Shown piece after piece: positions 34,906 to 41,451 of a stretch of DNA of 64,000 nucleotides; within the stretch, counting starts at the first letter, position 1, and every line of letters starts with the position of its first letter. This DNA is from a virus. Below the pieces are notes generated by a model. It saw only the letters and a program-made list of their open reading frames with translations. It was not told the origin of the DNA and ran no database searches. A program made the translations under genes and the position numbers. Location: positions 36,208-100,207 of IMG/VR virus record IMGVR_UViG_3300027899_001695. One strand, given 5' to 3'.

Positions 34906-35611
34906 GATTAAACAACTACTTATATCAATGGAAGATGGTGGCAAGGATGCGACAGGTATCGCTTTTATAACACCTGATGATATAATTTATGCCAAACAAA
35001 AGGGAAAGGCAAGTGATGTTATATCAAGCACCTTTGAAAGTGATATAGAGCAATATAGTGAGAAAGCTAATGCAATTATATTGCATACAAGGGCATCTAC
35101 TCATGGTTCACCTAATAACAATGACAACAACCATCCTATCATTGGTGAGAAGTACATACTGGTACATAATGGAATTGTTCATACAGATAGAAAATATCCT
35201 GCTAAGGGTGAAACTGATAGTGAGCAAATGCTTCGGTCTATTGAGTTTAACGGAATTGATAAAGGATTGTCTAAGTGTTCAGGATGGGTAGCAATGATAT
35301 TTGCTGATATACAGAACCTTAAAGACTTTTATTGGTTTTCAAATCCAACAGCCAGTATGTCAGCAGGACATGATAAGGAACGTGGTATATGGTTTATAGC
35401 ATCAACCTATTCCATTATTACTCAAAGTGTCATACCAAATACTATCGAATACAGTATAGCGAAGAATTCGCTATATAAATGTGACCTATCAACAGGTAAA
35501 ATGAGCATTGAGAGTAAGCCTGTGGTAAAGCAAAATTACTATGCTAATTCATCATTTGATTGGGATGGTTTTTATGCTAAAGGAAAATATAATAAATCAT
35601 ATGCTTACTAA
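34850..35611 (+). CDS. Class-II glutamine amidotransferase (Ntn hydrolase)
   Basis: 253 residues. Cys2 after the initiator Met is the expected nucleophile; the chain has KDATGIAFI, LHTRASTHGSPNNNDNNHPI, LVHNGIVH and ETDSEQML, the hallmark segments of class-II glutaminases that release ammonia from glutamine. AAAGGAGAG precedes ATG. It lacks a synthetase domain and lies immediately upstream of an amidoligase, so it probably supplies ammonia to or works in sequence with that enzyme. Iyer and colleagues described this pairing in phiEco32-like phages. Confidence 0.8.
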   Translation: MCRLSAIIQLGEQKATPLEIKQLLISMEDGGKDATGIAFITPDDIIYAKQKGKASDVISSTFESDIEQYSEKANAIILHTRASTHGSPNNNDNNHPIIGEKYILVHNGIVHTDRKYPAKGETDSEQMLRSIEFNGIDKGLSKCSGWVAMIFADIQNLKDFYWFSNPTASMSAGHDKERGIWFIASTYSIITQSVIPNTIEYSIAKNSLYKCDLSTGKMSIESKPVVKQNYYANSSFDWDGFYAKGKYNKSYAY

Positions 35612-35612
35612 G

Positions 35613-35641
35613 GTAGCTTCAAAACCCATTTGTGGTATGAT
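35613..35641 (+). promoter_or_regulatory. GTAGCTTC promoter, copy 5
   Basis: GTAGCTTC at 35613, -10 TATGAT at 35636 (23-base phase, weakest -10 of the set). Drives the amidoligase. Confidence 0.68.
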
Positions 35642-35681
35642 GATAGCATAGCAAAAATAAACAGCAGGAGAGTAAAACAGT

Positions 35682-36875
35682 ATGGCAAAGAAACTAAATC
35701 TTACTTATGGTGCAGACCCTGAATTCTGCATATATGAAAGGATAACCCAACGTACTGCCGATGCATGTCATGTTATAGCAGGTGCAAGCCTATCAAGTCC
35801 CATCGGACATGATGGATGCTCTTGTACAGGTGAATTAAGGTTGCCACCTACTCATAGTGCCGAAAGTGCATTTAAGGCATTGAAAAATCTACTTAAAGTA
35901 GAATTGCCGAAACGCCTTAACCTAATAGAATATGACATTACAGCAGGTTCAGGTACTGAACACCAATGTACTGGTGGTCATATTCATATAGGTGGTTTGG
36001 GAATGAACCCAACGCATCAAATACTTAATAATATTTGGCGTTTCATATCTACACCACTTAATAGCATTTCAAGGACTGCGAATAGGCATAGGGCTTATGG
36101 GAATAAAGACGACTATCATCGGCAAGAGAAGTATGGCGGATATGAATTGCGTAGTCCGCTTTCATGGATTGTAACGCCACGCATTTCAAAGGGCGTATTC
36201 GTTATAACTTCTATTCTTGCTAATAATGCTACTACTGATTTCCCTGATTGGGATGCTCTTATTGCAGTAGCAAATAAGCAGGAACAGATTGTCATATCAT
36301 CCTATCGCAAAGAGATTGCATGGTTTCTTTCAAGTGGTACTAAACTTGAAGATATAAGCGTTATTAAGGCATGGCGTAGGCGTAATATAAGTAAGTGTAA
36401 GACTACATCACTTACTACTGTATTTCACATCATTTCATTCTCACGTGATATGAATATGAATGAGATATTCTTTACGACCAAACGCAATCCTGTTTGTCGT
36501 ATTCCTTTGCGTGTAGTCGGTGCAAGGTCAGGCCGCACATCTGAAAAAGCGGTTTTAATTCCCAATGATTGGACTTTTGTTCTACCTGATATACTTTGGG
36601 GCGTAAGGATAATCAAATGGGGACATCAGGCTGTAGGGCTTTCAAGGGCGTTGCGTGAAGATGCCGTTGAAGCGAAAAGGTTCTTCATTCAATTCATAAA
36701 GATATTGAATAGGCAAATAAAAAAACGGCAGGAAGAAGATAAACTTCCTGTTGTTCCTGTTAATCCAATAGCAACAGCATCGGTTAGAATGGAAGTAGTA
36801 GAACGTGATGATTATGACCATTGTACTGATTGTGATGATGATAGTGATTGTGATAACTGCCAGTACAGTAATTAA
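35682..36875 (+). CDS. phiEco32-type amidoligase (COOH-NH2 ligase type 2)
   Basis: 397 residues. N-terminal YGADPEFCIYE, then IGHDGCSCTGELRLPP, GGHIHIGG and YELRSPLSW match the conserved glutamine-synthetase-like core of the phage COOH-NH2 ligase family, which joins a carboxylate to an amine using ATP. An Asp/Cys-rich C-terminus (CTDCDDDSDCDNCQY) may bind metal. Iyer et al. proposed that these enzymes modify cell wall peptides or protein side chains. The adjacent class-II glutaminase supports a function in amide-bond chemistry; the substrate is unknown. Confidence 0.75.
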   Translation: MAKKLNLTYGADPEFCIYERITQRTADACHVIAGASLSSPIGHDGCSCTGELRLPPTHSAESAFKALKNLLKVELPKRLNLIEYDITAGSGTEHQCTGGHIHIGGLGMNPTHQILNNIWRFISTPLNSISRTANRHRAYGNKDDYHRQEKYGGYELRSPLSWIVTPRISKGVFVITSILANNATTDFPDWDALIAVANKQEQIVISSYRKEIAWFLSSGTKLEDISVIKAWRRRNISKCKTTSLTTVFHIISFSRDMNMNEIFFTTKRNPVCRIPLRVVGARSGRTSEKAVLIPNDWTFVLPDILWGVRIIKWGHQAVGLSRALREDAVEAKRFFIQFIKILNRQIKKRQEEDKLPVVPVNPIATASVRMEVVERDDYDHCTDCDDDSDCDNCQYSN

Positions 36876-36889
36876 GTAGGAGAATAAAT

Positions 36890-37294
36890 ATGCCGAAAGT
36901 AAAAGCAAGTACAGTAATTGATAACATCGTAAAACAGTATGCATCTATTGATGCACAAGTAAAGTTACTTGAAGTAACAAAAGCAACACTACGCAATAAG
37001 GTAATTGAATGTATGAAAACACATGATACTACTGAGTGGAGTGTAGATGGAGTTACAGTTAAATTAGTCAAAGCGGAAACTGTTAAATTCAATGATGAAG
37101 CTATGGCAGAGTTATTGGGTAGGCGTTTCAATGACATATCCGATAGGACAACCAATAGGGAAAAATTCAAATCTGCTATGGTATTAAACAGGTTTGATGG
37201 AATTGATTTTTCCAACGCTATCAACAAGGTGATTACAGATAGGCTGTTAGTTGATGGCAAAAGCACAGCAAAACTTTCATTCGTGATTGAGTAG
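36890..37294 (+). CDS. Hypothetical protein with coiled N-terminus
   Basis: 134 residues, TAGGAGAATAA before ATG. A helical coiled N-terminus and an alpha/beta C-terminal half. No family recognised. Last gene of the amidoligase operon; it may be a partner. Confidence 0.55.
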   Translation: MPKVKASTVIDNIVKQYASIDAQVKLLEVTKATLRNKVIECMKTHDTTEWSVDGVTVKLVKAETVKFNDEAMAELLGRRFNDISDRTTNREKFKSAMVLNRFDGIDFSNAINKVITDRLLVDGKSTAKLSFVIE

Positions 37295-37299
37295 GGTAG

Positions 37300-37328
37300 G
37301 TAGCTTCAAAACCCTGCTGTGCTATACT
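37300..37328 (+). promoter_or_regulatory. GTAGCTTC promoter, copy 6, upstream of a noncoding stretch
   Basis: GTAGCTTC at 37300, TATACT at 37323 (23-base phase), with ACCCT/AGGGT inverted repeat around the -10. The next convincing gene starts 370 bases later. Confidence 0.72.
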
Positions 37329-37334
37329 GTTAGG

Positions 37335-37655
37335 GTAGGGCAAACAGCATCCATAACTACGGCAGGGATAATGAGTATCTAATCCAACAGCGTACAGACC
37401 GAGTGCAGTATACGGCTTTAATCTTAATTAGTATACTGATTAAGACAAGCTATTCTGCGGGTGGTGCAGTATCGTCTTAACTGATGAACATACCTTATTA
37501 TCGTTGTTTAATTGCAAGGTTAGCAGGTGGTGTTAATCAAGTGAGTGAACAGCCTGTGCAACAGTTATTTAGAAGCGTGTTTCGCTATCATGGTGGCGAT
37601 GCCCATTTGAAGTAAGCCTATACAGATGTCGGTTACTTCAAATGGGCATTTTTTA
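37335..37655 (+). ncRNA. Candidate structured noncoding RNA between promoter and terminator
   Basis: About 320 bases run from a GTAGCTTC promoter to a 17-bp terminator hairpin without a convincing gene. Local hairpins include TCTTAAT/ATTAAGA and AGCG/CGCT. A 43-codon frame (37484-37615, MNIPYYRCLIARLAGGV...) is open but has no ribosome site, and its stop coincides with the end of the terminator's 5' arm. Either a regulatory RNA or an unusual short ORF. Confidence 0.4.
37599..37655 (+). terminator. 17-bp perfect terminator hairpin
   Basis: ATGCCCATTTGAAGTAA at 37599 pairs perfectly with 37633-37649, followed by a run of T. The stem is longer than typical, so the transcript end would be very stable. 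Confidence 0.88.
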
Positions 37656-37701
37656 TTATCTATTTATCAAATTTGCGTATTATAATTAACAGGAGATATA
37701 A

Positions 37702-38046
37702 ATGAAAGCAAAAGTCAATTTCGGTGATATTCTAATAGAGATTTCCAATGGATGCAAAAGACAGTATGATATAGAGTATTTGGGTAAGACGAATATAGGT
37801 TTCTTCCTTGAATATGGCGATTATCCTGAAATACTTACAGGTGATGATGGATATAGGTATTATGCCAGTATCAATATACTATGGTTCAAGCTATTCGTAT
37901 CATGGACATGGGGTTCATACGATATAGAAACTGAACAAGCCGTAGCAGTAGCAGATAAAATGGATACTGCTAATACATATAGCGTAGCAGATACTAAAAT
38001 ATATGATACTAAGATAGCAGTACCATTGTTTCCTGTTAGCAATTAG
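37702..38046 (+). CDS. Hypothetical beta-rich protein
   Basis: 114 residues, CAGGAGATATAA before ATG. Beta-strand pattern in the first 75 residues, Thr/Asp/Ala-rich tail. No family recognised. Confidence 0.55.
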   Translation: MKAKVNFGDILIEISNGCKRQYDIEYLGKTNIGFFLEYGDYPEILTGDDGYRYYASINILWFKLFVSWTWGSYDIETEQAVAVADKMDTANTYSVADTKIYDTKIAVPLFPVSN

Positions 38047-38109
38047 CATCCTGCAAATAATTGAAAGGTAGGTTAAGATAATCAAATTATTTGATAGGAG
38101 AAACAAGAA

Positions 38110-38211
38110 TTGGCTAATCCCACACATCAACGTAAGATTACATTCAAAGCACCTAAGGTAAGTACGAAAATGCCTAAGGTGAAGTTACCTAAGATAAAAA
38201 AGCGGAGATAA
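38110..38211 (+). CDS. 33-residue basic peptide (TTG start)
   Basis: TTG 38110 with AGGAGAAACAAGAA upstream. Lys/Pro repeats (FKAPKV, KMPKVKLPKIKKRR) like a nucleic-acid-binding tail. Its last codons contain a forward GCGG element. Confidence 0.45.
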   Translation: MANPTHQRKITFKAPKVSTKMPKVKLPKIKKRR

Positions 38212-38216
38212 AGAAA

Positions 38217-38507
38217 ATGGATAGTTATATATGCCCACAATGTAACCAAATATATAAGGGATGGTCAGGGCATACTAATTGTTTTGTATGTGGTACTAAA
38301 TTAGTACCATATACAGATATAAAGGACAAAGATAAAGAGTTACCTATAACAAGTGAGTTTCCAATAGAGAATTTGCCTTATACGATTAAGGCAACACGTT
38401 TCGGTGATAGTACCATAATTACTTTTACTGATACGATACTGCATGAGCATGAAACATTTGCTATTACAGTATATGAAGACCATATATACATAAGTACAGC
38501 AGGGTAG
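38217..38507 (+). CDS. Zinc-ribbon small protein
   Basis: 96 residues. CPQC and CFVCGTKL at the N-terminus form a classic zinc ribbon; the rest is a small beta-rich domain. The start is preceded by the GCGG element, which provides the ribosome site. Confidence 0.6.
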   Translation: MDSYICPQCNQIYKGWSGHTNCFVCGTKLVPYTDIKDKDKELPITSEFPIENLPYTIKATRFGDSTIITFTDTILHEHETFAITVYEDHIYISTAG

Positions 38508-38532
38508 CTTCGGAACCCTGCTGTGGTATACT
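38504..38532 (+). promoter_or_regulatory. GTAGCTTC promoter, copy 7
   Basis: GTAGCTTCGGAACCC variant at 38504 (GG replaces AA), TATACT at 38527, 23-base phase kept. It overlaps the stop of the preceding gene. Confidence 0.7.
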
Positions 38533-38548
38533 GTATAGGTAACAGAGA

Positions 38549-38576
38549 AAATAAAAAATGCGGATAAAAGAAAATG
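38549..38576 (+). repeat. Dispersed GCGG element, forward copy
   Basis: AATAAAAAATGCGGATAAAA followed by GAAAATG, which provides the start context of the microprotein at 38574. Confidence 0.75.
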
Positions 38577-38687
38577 TATAGTAACGTAGAATGTATAGGT
38601 ATATTTGTACTGGCTATGACATTCCCATTATGGATTATACCTTACTTGATATATAAGTTTTATCATAGGCAGATAGTAGGCAGGTAG
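38574..38687 (+). CDS. 37-residue membrane microprotein
   Basis: ATG 38574 directly after a GCGG element. One helix (IGIFVLAMTFPLWIIPYLIY), then a basic tail. The stop codon TAG lies inside the next GTAGCTTC promoter. Confidence 0.52.
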   Translation: MYSNVECIGIFVLAMTFPLWIIPYLIYKFYHRQIVGR

Positions 38688-38712
38688 CTTCAAAACCCTA
38701 ATGTGGTATACT
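38684..38712 (+). promoter_or_regulatory. GTAGCTTC promoter, copy 8 (leaderless gene follows)
   Basis: GTAGCTTC at 38684, TATACT at 38707 (23-base phase). The ATG at 38718 starts only five bases after the -10, at the expected transcription start. Confidence 0.72.
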
Positions 38713-38717
38713 AAGCT

Positions 38718-38909
38718 ATGATGAAAAAACAGATGAAAGGTAAAACAACCAGAGCTAAGTCTAACATGGATATGGTTCGTATAGCTAAGTGTGCAAACTG
38801 TGGTAAAAGCTATGAACAATCGGATTACTCTATACTATGTGATGCGATAACAAAGTATAAACCAGTATGCTCATTAGCTTGTAACAAGGCAATAGGTCAG
38901 GTACGATAA
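38718..38909 (+). CDS. Zinc-ribbon microprotein, probably leaderless
   Basis: 63 residues. A basic N-terminus, then CANCGKSYEQ and CSLAC, a treble-clef-like Cys4 site. There is no room for a ribosome site between promoter and ATG, so translation is likely leaderless. Confidence 0.57.
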   Translation: MMKKQMKGKTTRAKSNMDMVRIAKCANCGKSYEQSDYSILCDAITKYKPVCSLACNKAIGQVR

Positions 38910-38967
38910 CCCATAGTAAAATAAAAAAAAGCGGATAAAAGAAAATAAATTAAATAGGAGAGTTAAA

Positions 38968-39183
38968 TTGGATATAATTAGTTTTGGAGAAGTGTTTACA
39001 GTACAGAACATACCAGTACATACTATGAAGCTAATCATTAAAGCATTAAATTATAGTATTGTAAATGATATATATAATCCTGATGATGTAGAGATAGTGG
39101 TTGATTTGAGTAATGCTTTATATTATAAGATAGTAAGACAGCAGGTAGCTTCAAAACCCCCCTGTGATATACTGTTAGGGTAG
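38968..39183 (+). CDS. Hypothetical protein whose 3' end runs through a promoter (TTG start)
   Basis: 71 residues. TTG 38968 with TAGGAGAG upstream. The last 13 residues (ASKPPCDILLG among them) are encoded by the GTAGCTTC promoter element at 39145, so the promoter seems to have been inserted into, or to have extended, this gene. Confidence 0.48.
   Translation: MDIISFGEVFTVQNIPVHTMKLIIKALNYSIVNDIYNPDDVEIVVDLSNALYYKIVRQQVASKPPCDILLG
39145..39173 (+). promoter_or_regulatory. GTAGCTTC promoter, copy 9, inside a CDS
   Basis: GTAGCTTC at 39145, TATACT at 39168 (23-base phase), within the 3' codons of the gene at 38968. Confidence 0.72.
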
Positions 39184-39218
39184 AGAGAAAATAAACATAG
39201 CAGGAGAGTTAAAACAAT

Positions 39219-39407
39219 ATGATACCATGTAACAAGTGCGGGAATACAGTCTATAGCATGAAAGGCAAGTGCCTATCATGCGGTAATCAGCAATTCAAGA
39301 GCAAGGAAACGGTCATACAGAAAGTAAATACAGTCGTTGATAACATGGTGGCCGACAAGGTAGAACGTATTTTAATGGCTCTGGTTAAGGTAAACGTATG
39401 CGACTAA
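39219..39407 (+). CDS. Zinc-ribbon microprotein (CLxCGNxQF type)
   Basis: 62 residues. CNKCGNTVYSMKGKCLSCGN forms a zinc ribbon, then QQFKSK and a helix. It is a paralogue of the microprotein at 46514, which shares the Cys spacing and the GN-Q-F-x-SK segment. Confidence 0.6.
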   Translation: MIPCNKCGNTVYSMKGKCLSCGNQQFKSKETVIQKVNTVVDNMVADKVERILMALVKVNVCD

Positions 39408-39499
39408 ATCAGGTAGCAGGAAATGTAATCCTGTGCATAGCATTTATATCCTTGCCGTTATTGATACTTGCGGTGACTGTTGCCTATATGATTATTTAA
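39398..39499 (+). CDS. 33-residue membrane microprotein
   Basis: ATG 39398 overlaps the end of the preceding gene. A single hydrophobic helix fills most of the chain (LCIAFISLPLLILAVTVAY). Coupled translation is likely. Confidence 0.5.
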   Translation: MRLNQVAGNVILCIAFISLPLLILAVTVAYMII

Positions 39500-39540
39500 C
39501 AACGCTTGATTAAAGCTATGTCAATAGCAATTACAAGAAC

Positions 39541-39706
39541 AACGATTATAAGAACCGATGCGAACATGGACTTGCGGACATCGGATATGTATACTACCTA
39601 ATCCCAATCACGCATGACCGAATAACGGCATAGTGCGTATGTGATGCCTATATGGAGAACATCGCATAAGCGTACAGCCGTTGTTCTCATGCGTGGTTTT
39701 TTATTT
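39541..39706 (+). ncRNA. Candidate structured RNA or 3' UTR closing in a terminator
   Basis: Hairpin CCGATG/CATCGG lies at 39555-39583. A closing helix CACGCATG (39609) / CATGCGTG (39688) encloses a GAGAACA/TGTTCTC hairpin and ends in a run of six T plus ATTT. No gene is present. It could be an independent RNA or the structured tail of the upstream mRNA. Confidence 0.4.
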
Positions 39707-39865
39707 GCCCATTGGGATGGTCACATGGGCTCATCGTATGCGTGAACGTACATTAGATACCCCTAAGTAGCGAAGCTACTACGGGGCATTTGAATGTCCC
39801 CTAATGATATCTTCACATGGTGTTATTTGAATAGGCTTTCATATGAATTGGTATTATCCTATAGT
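39707..39865 (+). other. Intergenic region with alternative hairpins
   Basis: A GCCCAT/ATGGGC hairpin is followed by a CCCC...GGGG arm with an AGTAG/CTACT inner stem (39759-39786) and an overlapping GGGGCAT/ATGTCCC hairpin (39783-39801). The last two share the GGGG run, so they are mutually exclusive. No gene seen. Confidence 0.45.
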
Positions 39866-39894
39866 GTAGCTTCAAAACCCCTGTATGGTATACT
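39866..39894 (+). promoter_or_regulatory. GTAGCTTC promoter, copy 10
   Basis: GTAGCTTC at 39866, TATACT at 39889 (23-base phase). Drives the Lys-rich protein at 39955. Confidence 0.72.
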
Positions 39895-39954
39895 GTTAAG
39901 GTAGAGGAAAAGACGAGCTTATCCTTTATAATAATAAATGCGAGGTACGATATA

Positions 39955-40326
39955 TTGCCAGTAGCGAAGAAAGGAAAGGGAAAGGTTGCGGAAACCAACA
40001 CAGCAAAGGTCAATACGGATAAAGCCGTTAAAAGTAAAGGTAAGGATGCCAAAACTGAGAAAGTTGAGGCGTTAGACTTATGTGACATGCTGATTTACGA
40101 CAGCAAAAACTGCACAGTCGGTACTGATAAGAAAGGCGAGTATGTGATTATCAAGGCGAAAATCGTAAAGACACAATCAGCCAATAGCTTTACGCTTGTC
40201 AATCTGGGCGGTTTCAAGTCTGCGAAGAACGCACCCGATAATATGACTGGTGCGTTTGCTGATGCAGGCGGTTATATCAACTTTCTCATCGGATATACTA
40301 AGGCGGACTTCGTAAAAGGTTCCTAA
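39955..40326 (+). CDS. Lys-rich small protein (TTG start)
   Basis: 123 residues. TTG 39955 with GCGAGG upstream. The first 40 residues are Lys/Ala/Thr-rich, like a histone-type tail; the rest is a small beta-rich domain (YVIIKAKIVKTQ, FTLVNLGGF). Its base composition looks more GC-rich than the neighbours. Nucleic-acid binding is possible; no family recognised. Confidence 0.52.
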   Translation: MPVAKKGKGKVAETNTAKVNTDKAVKSKGKDAKTEKVEALDLCDMLIYDSKNCTVGTDKKGEYVIIKAKIVKTQSANSFTLVNLGGFKSAKNAPDNMTGAFADAGGYINFLIGYTKADFVKGS

Positions 40327-40332
40327 GACTAC

Positions 40333-40370
40333 GGGCGTGTGCGAGAAATCGCATACGTCCATTTTCTTTT
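40333..40370 (+). terminator. Intrinsic terminator with GAAA loop
   Basis: A 12-bp stem starting GGGCGTGTGCGA, a GAAA tetraloop, and ATTTTCTTTT after it. Confidence 0.85.
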
Positions 40371-40379
40371 ACCTGTTTG

Positions 40380-40426
40380 GATACCCCTAAAATGGGCTTG
40401 CTATATAGCCCTAAAATAGGGGTATC
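40380..40426. other. Long two-part inverted repeat
   Basis: Outer arms GATACCCCTA / TAGGGGTATC (10 bp) and inner arms GGGCT / AGCCC. GATACCCCTAA also starts the hairpin at 39758. No T run follows, so it is a cruciform-type or protein-binding site rather than a terminator. Confidence 0.6.
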
Positions 40427-40706
40427 TCTATTATGTACGTGGTGTGTGTGGTAGACTGTAGAATGTCCTTGCATATCTGTAGCATTGTGTCCTGTATATG
40501 TATACTGTATTCCTGTGTGATATTCCCTTCGGGAAACTTTCTTTTCTCCGCATTTTATTTTATTCTATCCTGTATCTGTGCATCGTGTGTGTGCTGTGCT
40601 GTGTGCAGGTCGTGTGGGACATTCGGCTGTGGAGATGCGGGATTTTGTGGGGATTATACGAGCTGTTACCGTAATTCTCACCAAATTAAAAATTGAAAGT
40701 AAGCTC
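40427..40706 (+). other. GT-rich region without a convincing gene
   Basis: Long GT runs (GTGTGTGTGCTGTGCTGTG) and an 87-codon Cys-rich frame that looks spurious. It contains a reverse GCGG element at 40537-40565 and a TTCCC-TTCG-GGAA hairpin. Composition differs from the surroundings. Confidence 0.4.
40537..40565 (-). repeat. Dispersed GCGG element, reverse copy
   Basis: Plus-strand TTTCTTTTCTCCGCATTTTA; a near-perfect reverse complement of the forward copies. Confidence 0.75.
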
Positions 40707-40735
40707 TTGACAACTTAGTTATTTTGTGGTATACT
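40707..40735 (+). promoter_or_regulatory. Consensus sigma70 promoter, TTGACA-N17-TATACT
   Basis: TTGACA at 40707, 17-bp spacer, TGTGG before TATACT at 40730. The best -35 box in the window. ATG 40742 lies six bases after the -10. Confidence 0.85.
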
Positions 40736-40741
40736 AGTGGT

Positions 40742-40936
40742 ATGAATAAGAAATCGCCTAAAATACATGACACTATATGCCCAGGATGTGGTGTGTCCCA
40801 CCAAGCATATAAGCCCCAAGAGTACTGTATTGCTTGTTGGGTAAATTTTAGCTCTTTCCAAAGATTCTTAATACTAAAAAAAGCGGGGAAAAATGAAAAG
40901 AAAACAAGTAAGAAGACATTCGATAGATGTCTGTAA
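40742..40936 (+). CDS. Zinc microprotein, probably leaderless
   Basis: 64 residues from ATG 40742, at the expected transcription start. CPGCG and CIAC pairs, then the tail FQRFLILKKAGK. The tail codons are a forward GCGG element that carries the ribosome site of the next gene. Confidence 0.6.
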   Translation: MNKKSPKIHDTICPGCGVSHQAYKPQEYCIACWVNFSSFQRFLILKKAGKNEKKTSKKTFDRCL

Positions 40937-41069
40937 AGAATGCCACATATTTTATACTATGAGTTCATTGGGAATTTGTTTTCCATGTTGGGAGAAAAAG
41001 AACGAATTTGCACAATGGCTCATATTAAAAAAGGCGGATAAACAAGATAATCCGAAGGATTTGAAATGA
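40893..41069 (+). CDS. Zinc microprotein
   Basis: 58 residues. CKEC and CFPCW pairs, tail KNEFAQWLILKKADK. Clear paralogue of the next gene (KNELARFLIIKKAEK). Overlaps both neighbours. Confidence 0.6.
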   Translation: MKRKQVRRHSIDVCKECHIFYTMSSLGICFPCWEKKNEFAQWLILKKADKQDNPKDLK

Positions 41070-41245
41070 ACCTAACAACTAAAGACACAACTTTTATCAA
41101 AAAAAGAACATTTCTATTCAAATGTAAAGATTGTGGTAATGTTACTTTAAGTAGATTGAAGTATTGTTTCTCTTGTTGGGACAAGAAGAACGAATTGGCT
41201 AGGTTTCTCATAATAAAAAAAGCGGAGAAAAAGAAAGTACTATAA
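41066..41245 (+). CDS. Zinc microprotein
   Basis: 59 residues. CKDCGN and CFSCWDKKNELARFLIIKK; tandem paralogue of 40893. ATG overlaps the previous stop. The tail is again a forward GCGG element. Confidence 0.6.
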   Translation: MNLTTKDTTFIKKRTFLFKCKDCGNVTLSRLKYCFSCWDKKNELARFLIIKKAEKKKVL

Positions 41246-41451
41246 TGTTTGAAATGAGAGATACTTATACTTGTCATATTTGTGGCTTACCTTGTCGTTC
41301 TTTCCTTCGTTATATTAATAATGTAGTAGTTTGTGCCTATTGTCAAGATAAGGAGTCTACAGATATAAGGACCTATTTAATGATTAAAAAACTAAGAAAT
41401 GAAGACCCAACTGAATATAGAGGAGGATTTGATTATGATTGGACCGAGTAG
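41245..41451 (+). CDS. Zinc microprotein
   Basis: 68 residues. CHICG and CAYCQDKES pairs, tail IRTYLMIKKLRNED. ATG overlaps the previous stop (TAATG). The 3' end contains the GAGGAGG site of the regulator gene. Confidence 0.58.
   Translation: MFEMRDTYTCHICGLPCRSFLRYINNVVVCAYCQDKESTDIRTYLMIKKLRNEDPTEYRGGFDYDWTE

Noticed and set aside
40433-40696. 87-codon Cys-rich frame
   Set aside because: Encoded by GT-rich low-complexity DNA; Cys pattern follows GTGT/TGTG repeats, no ribosome site.
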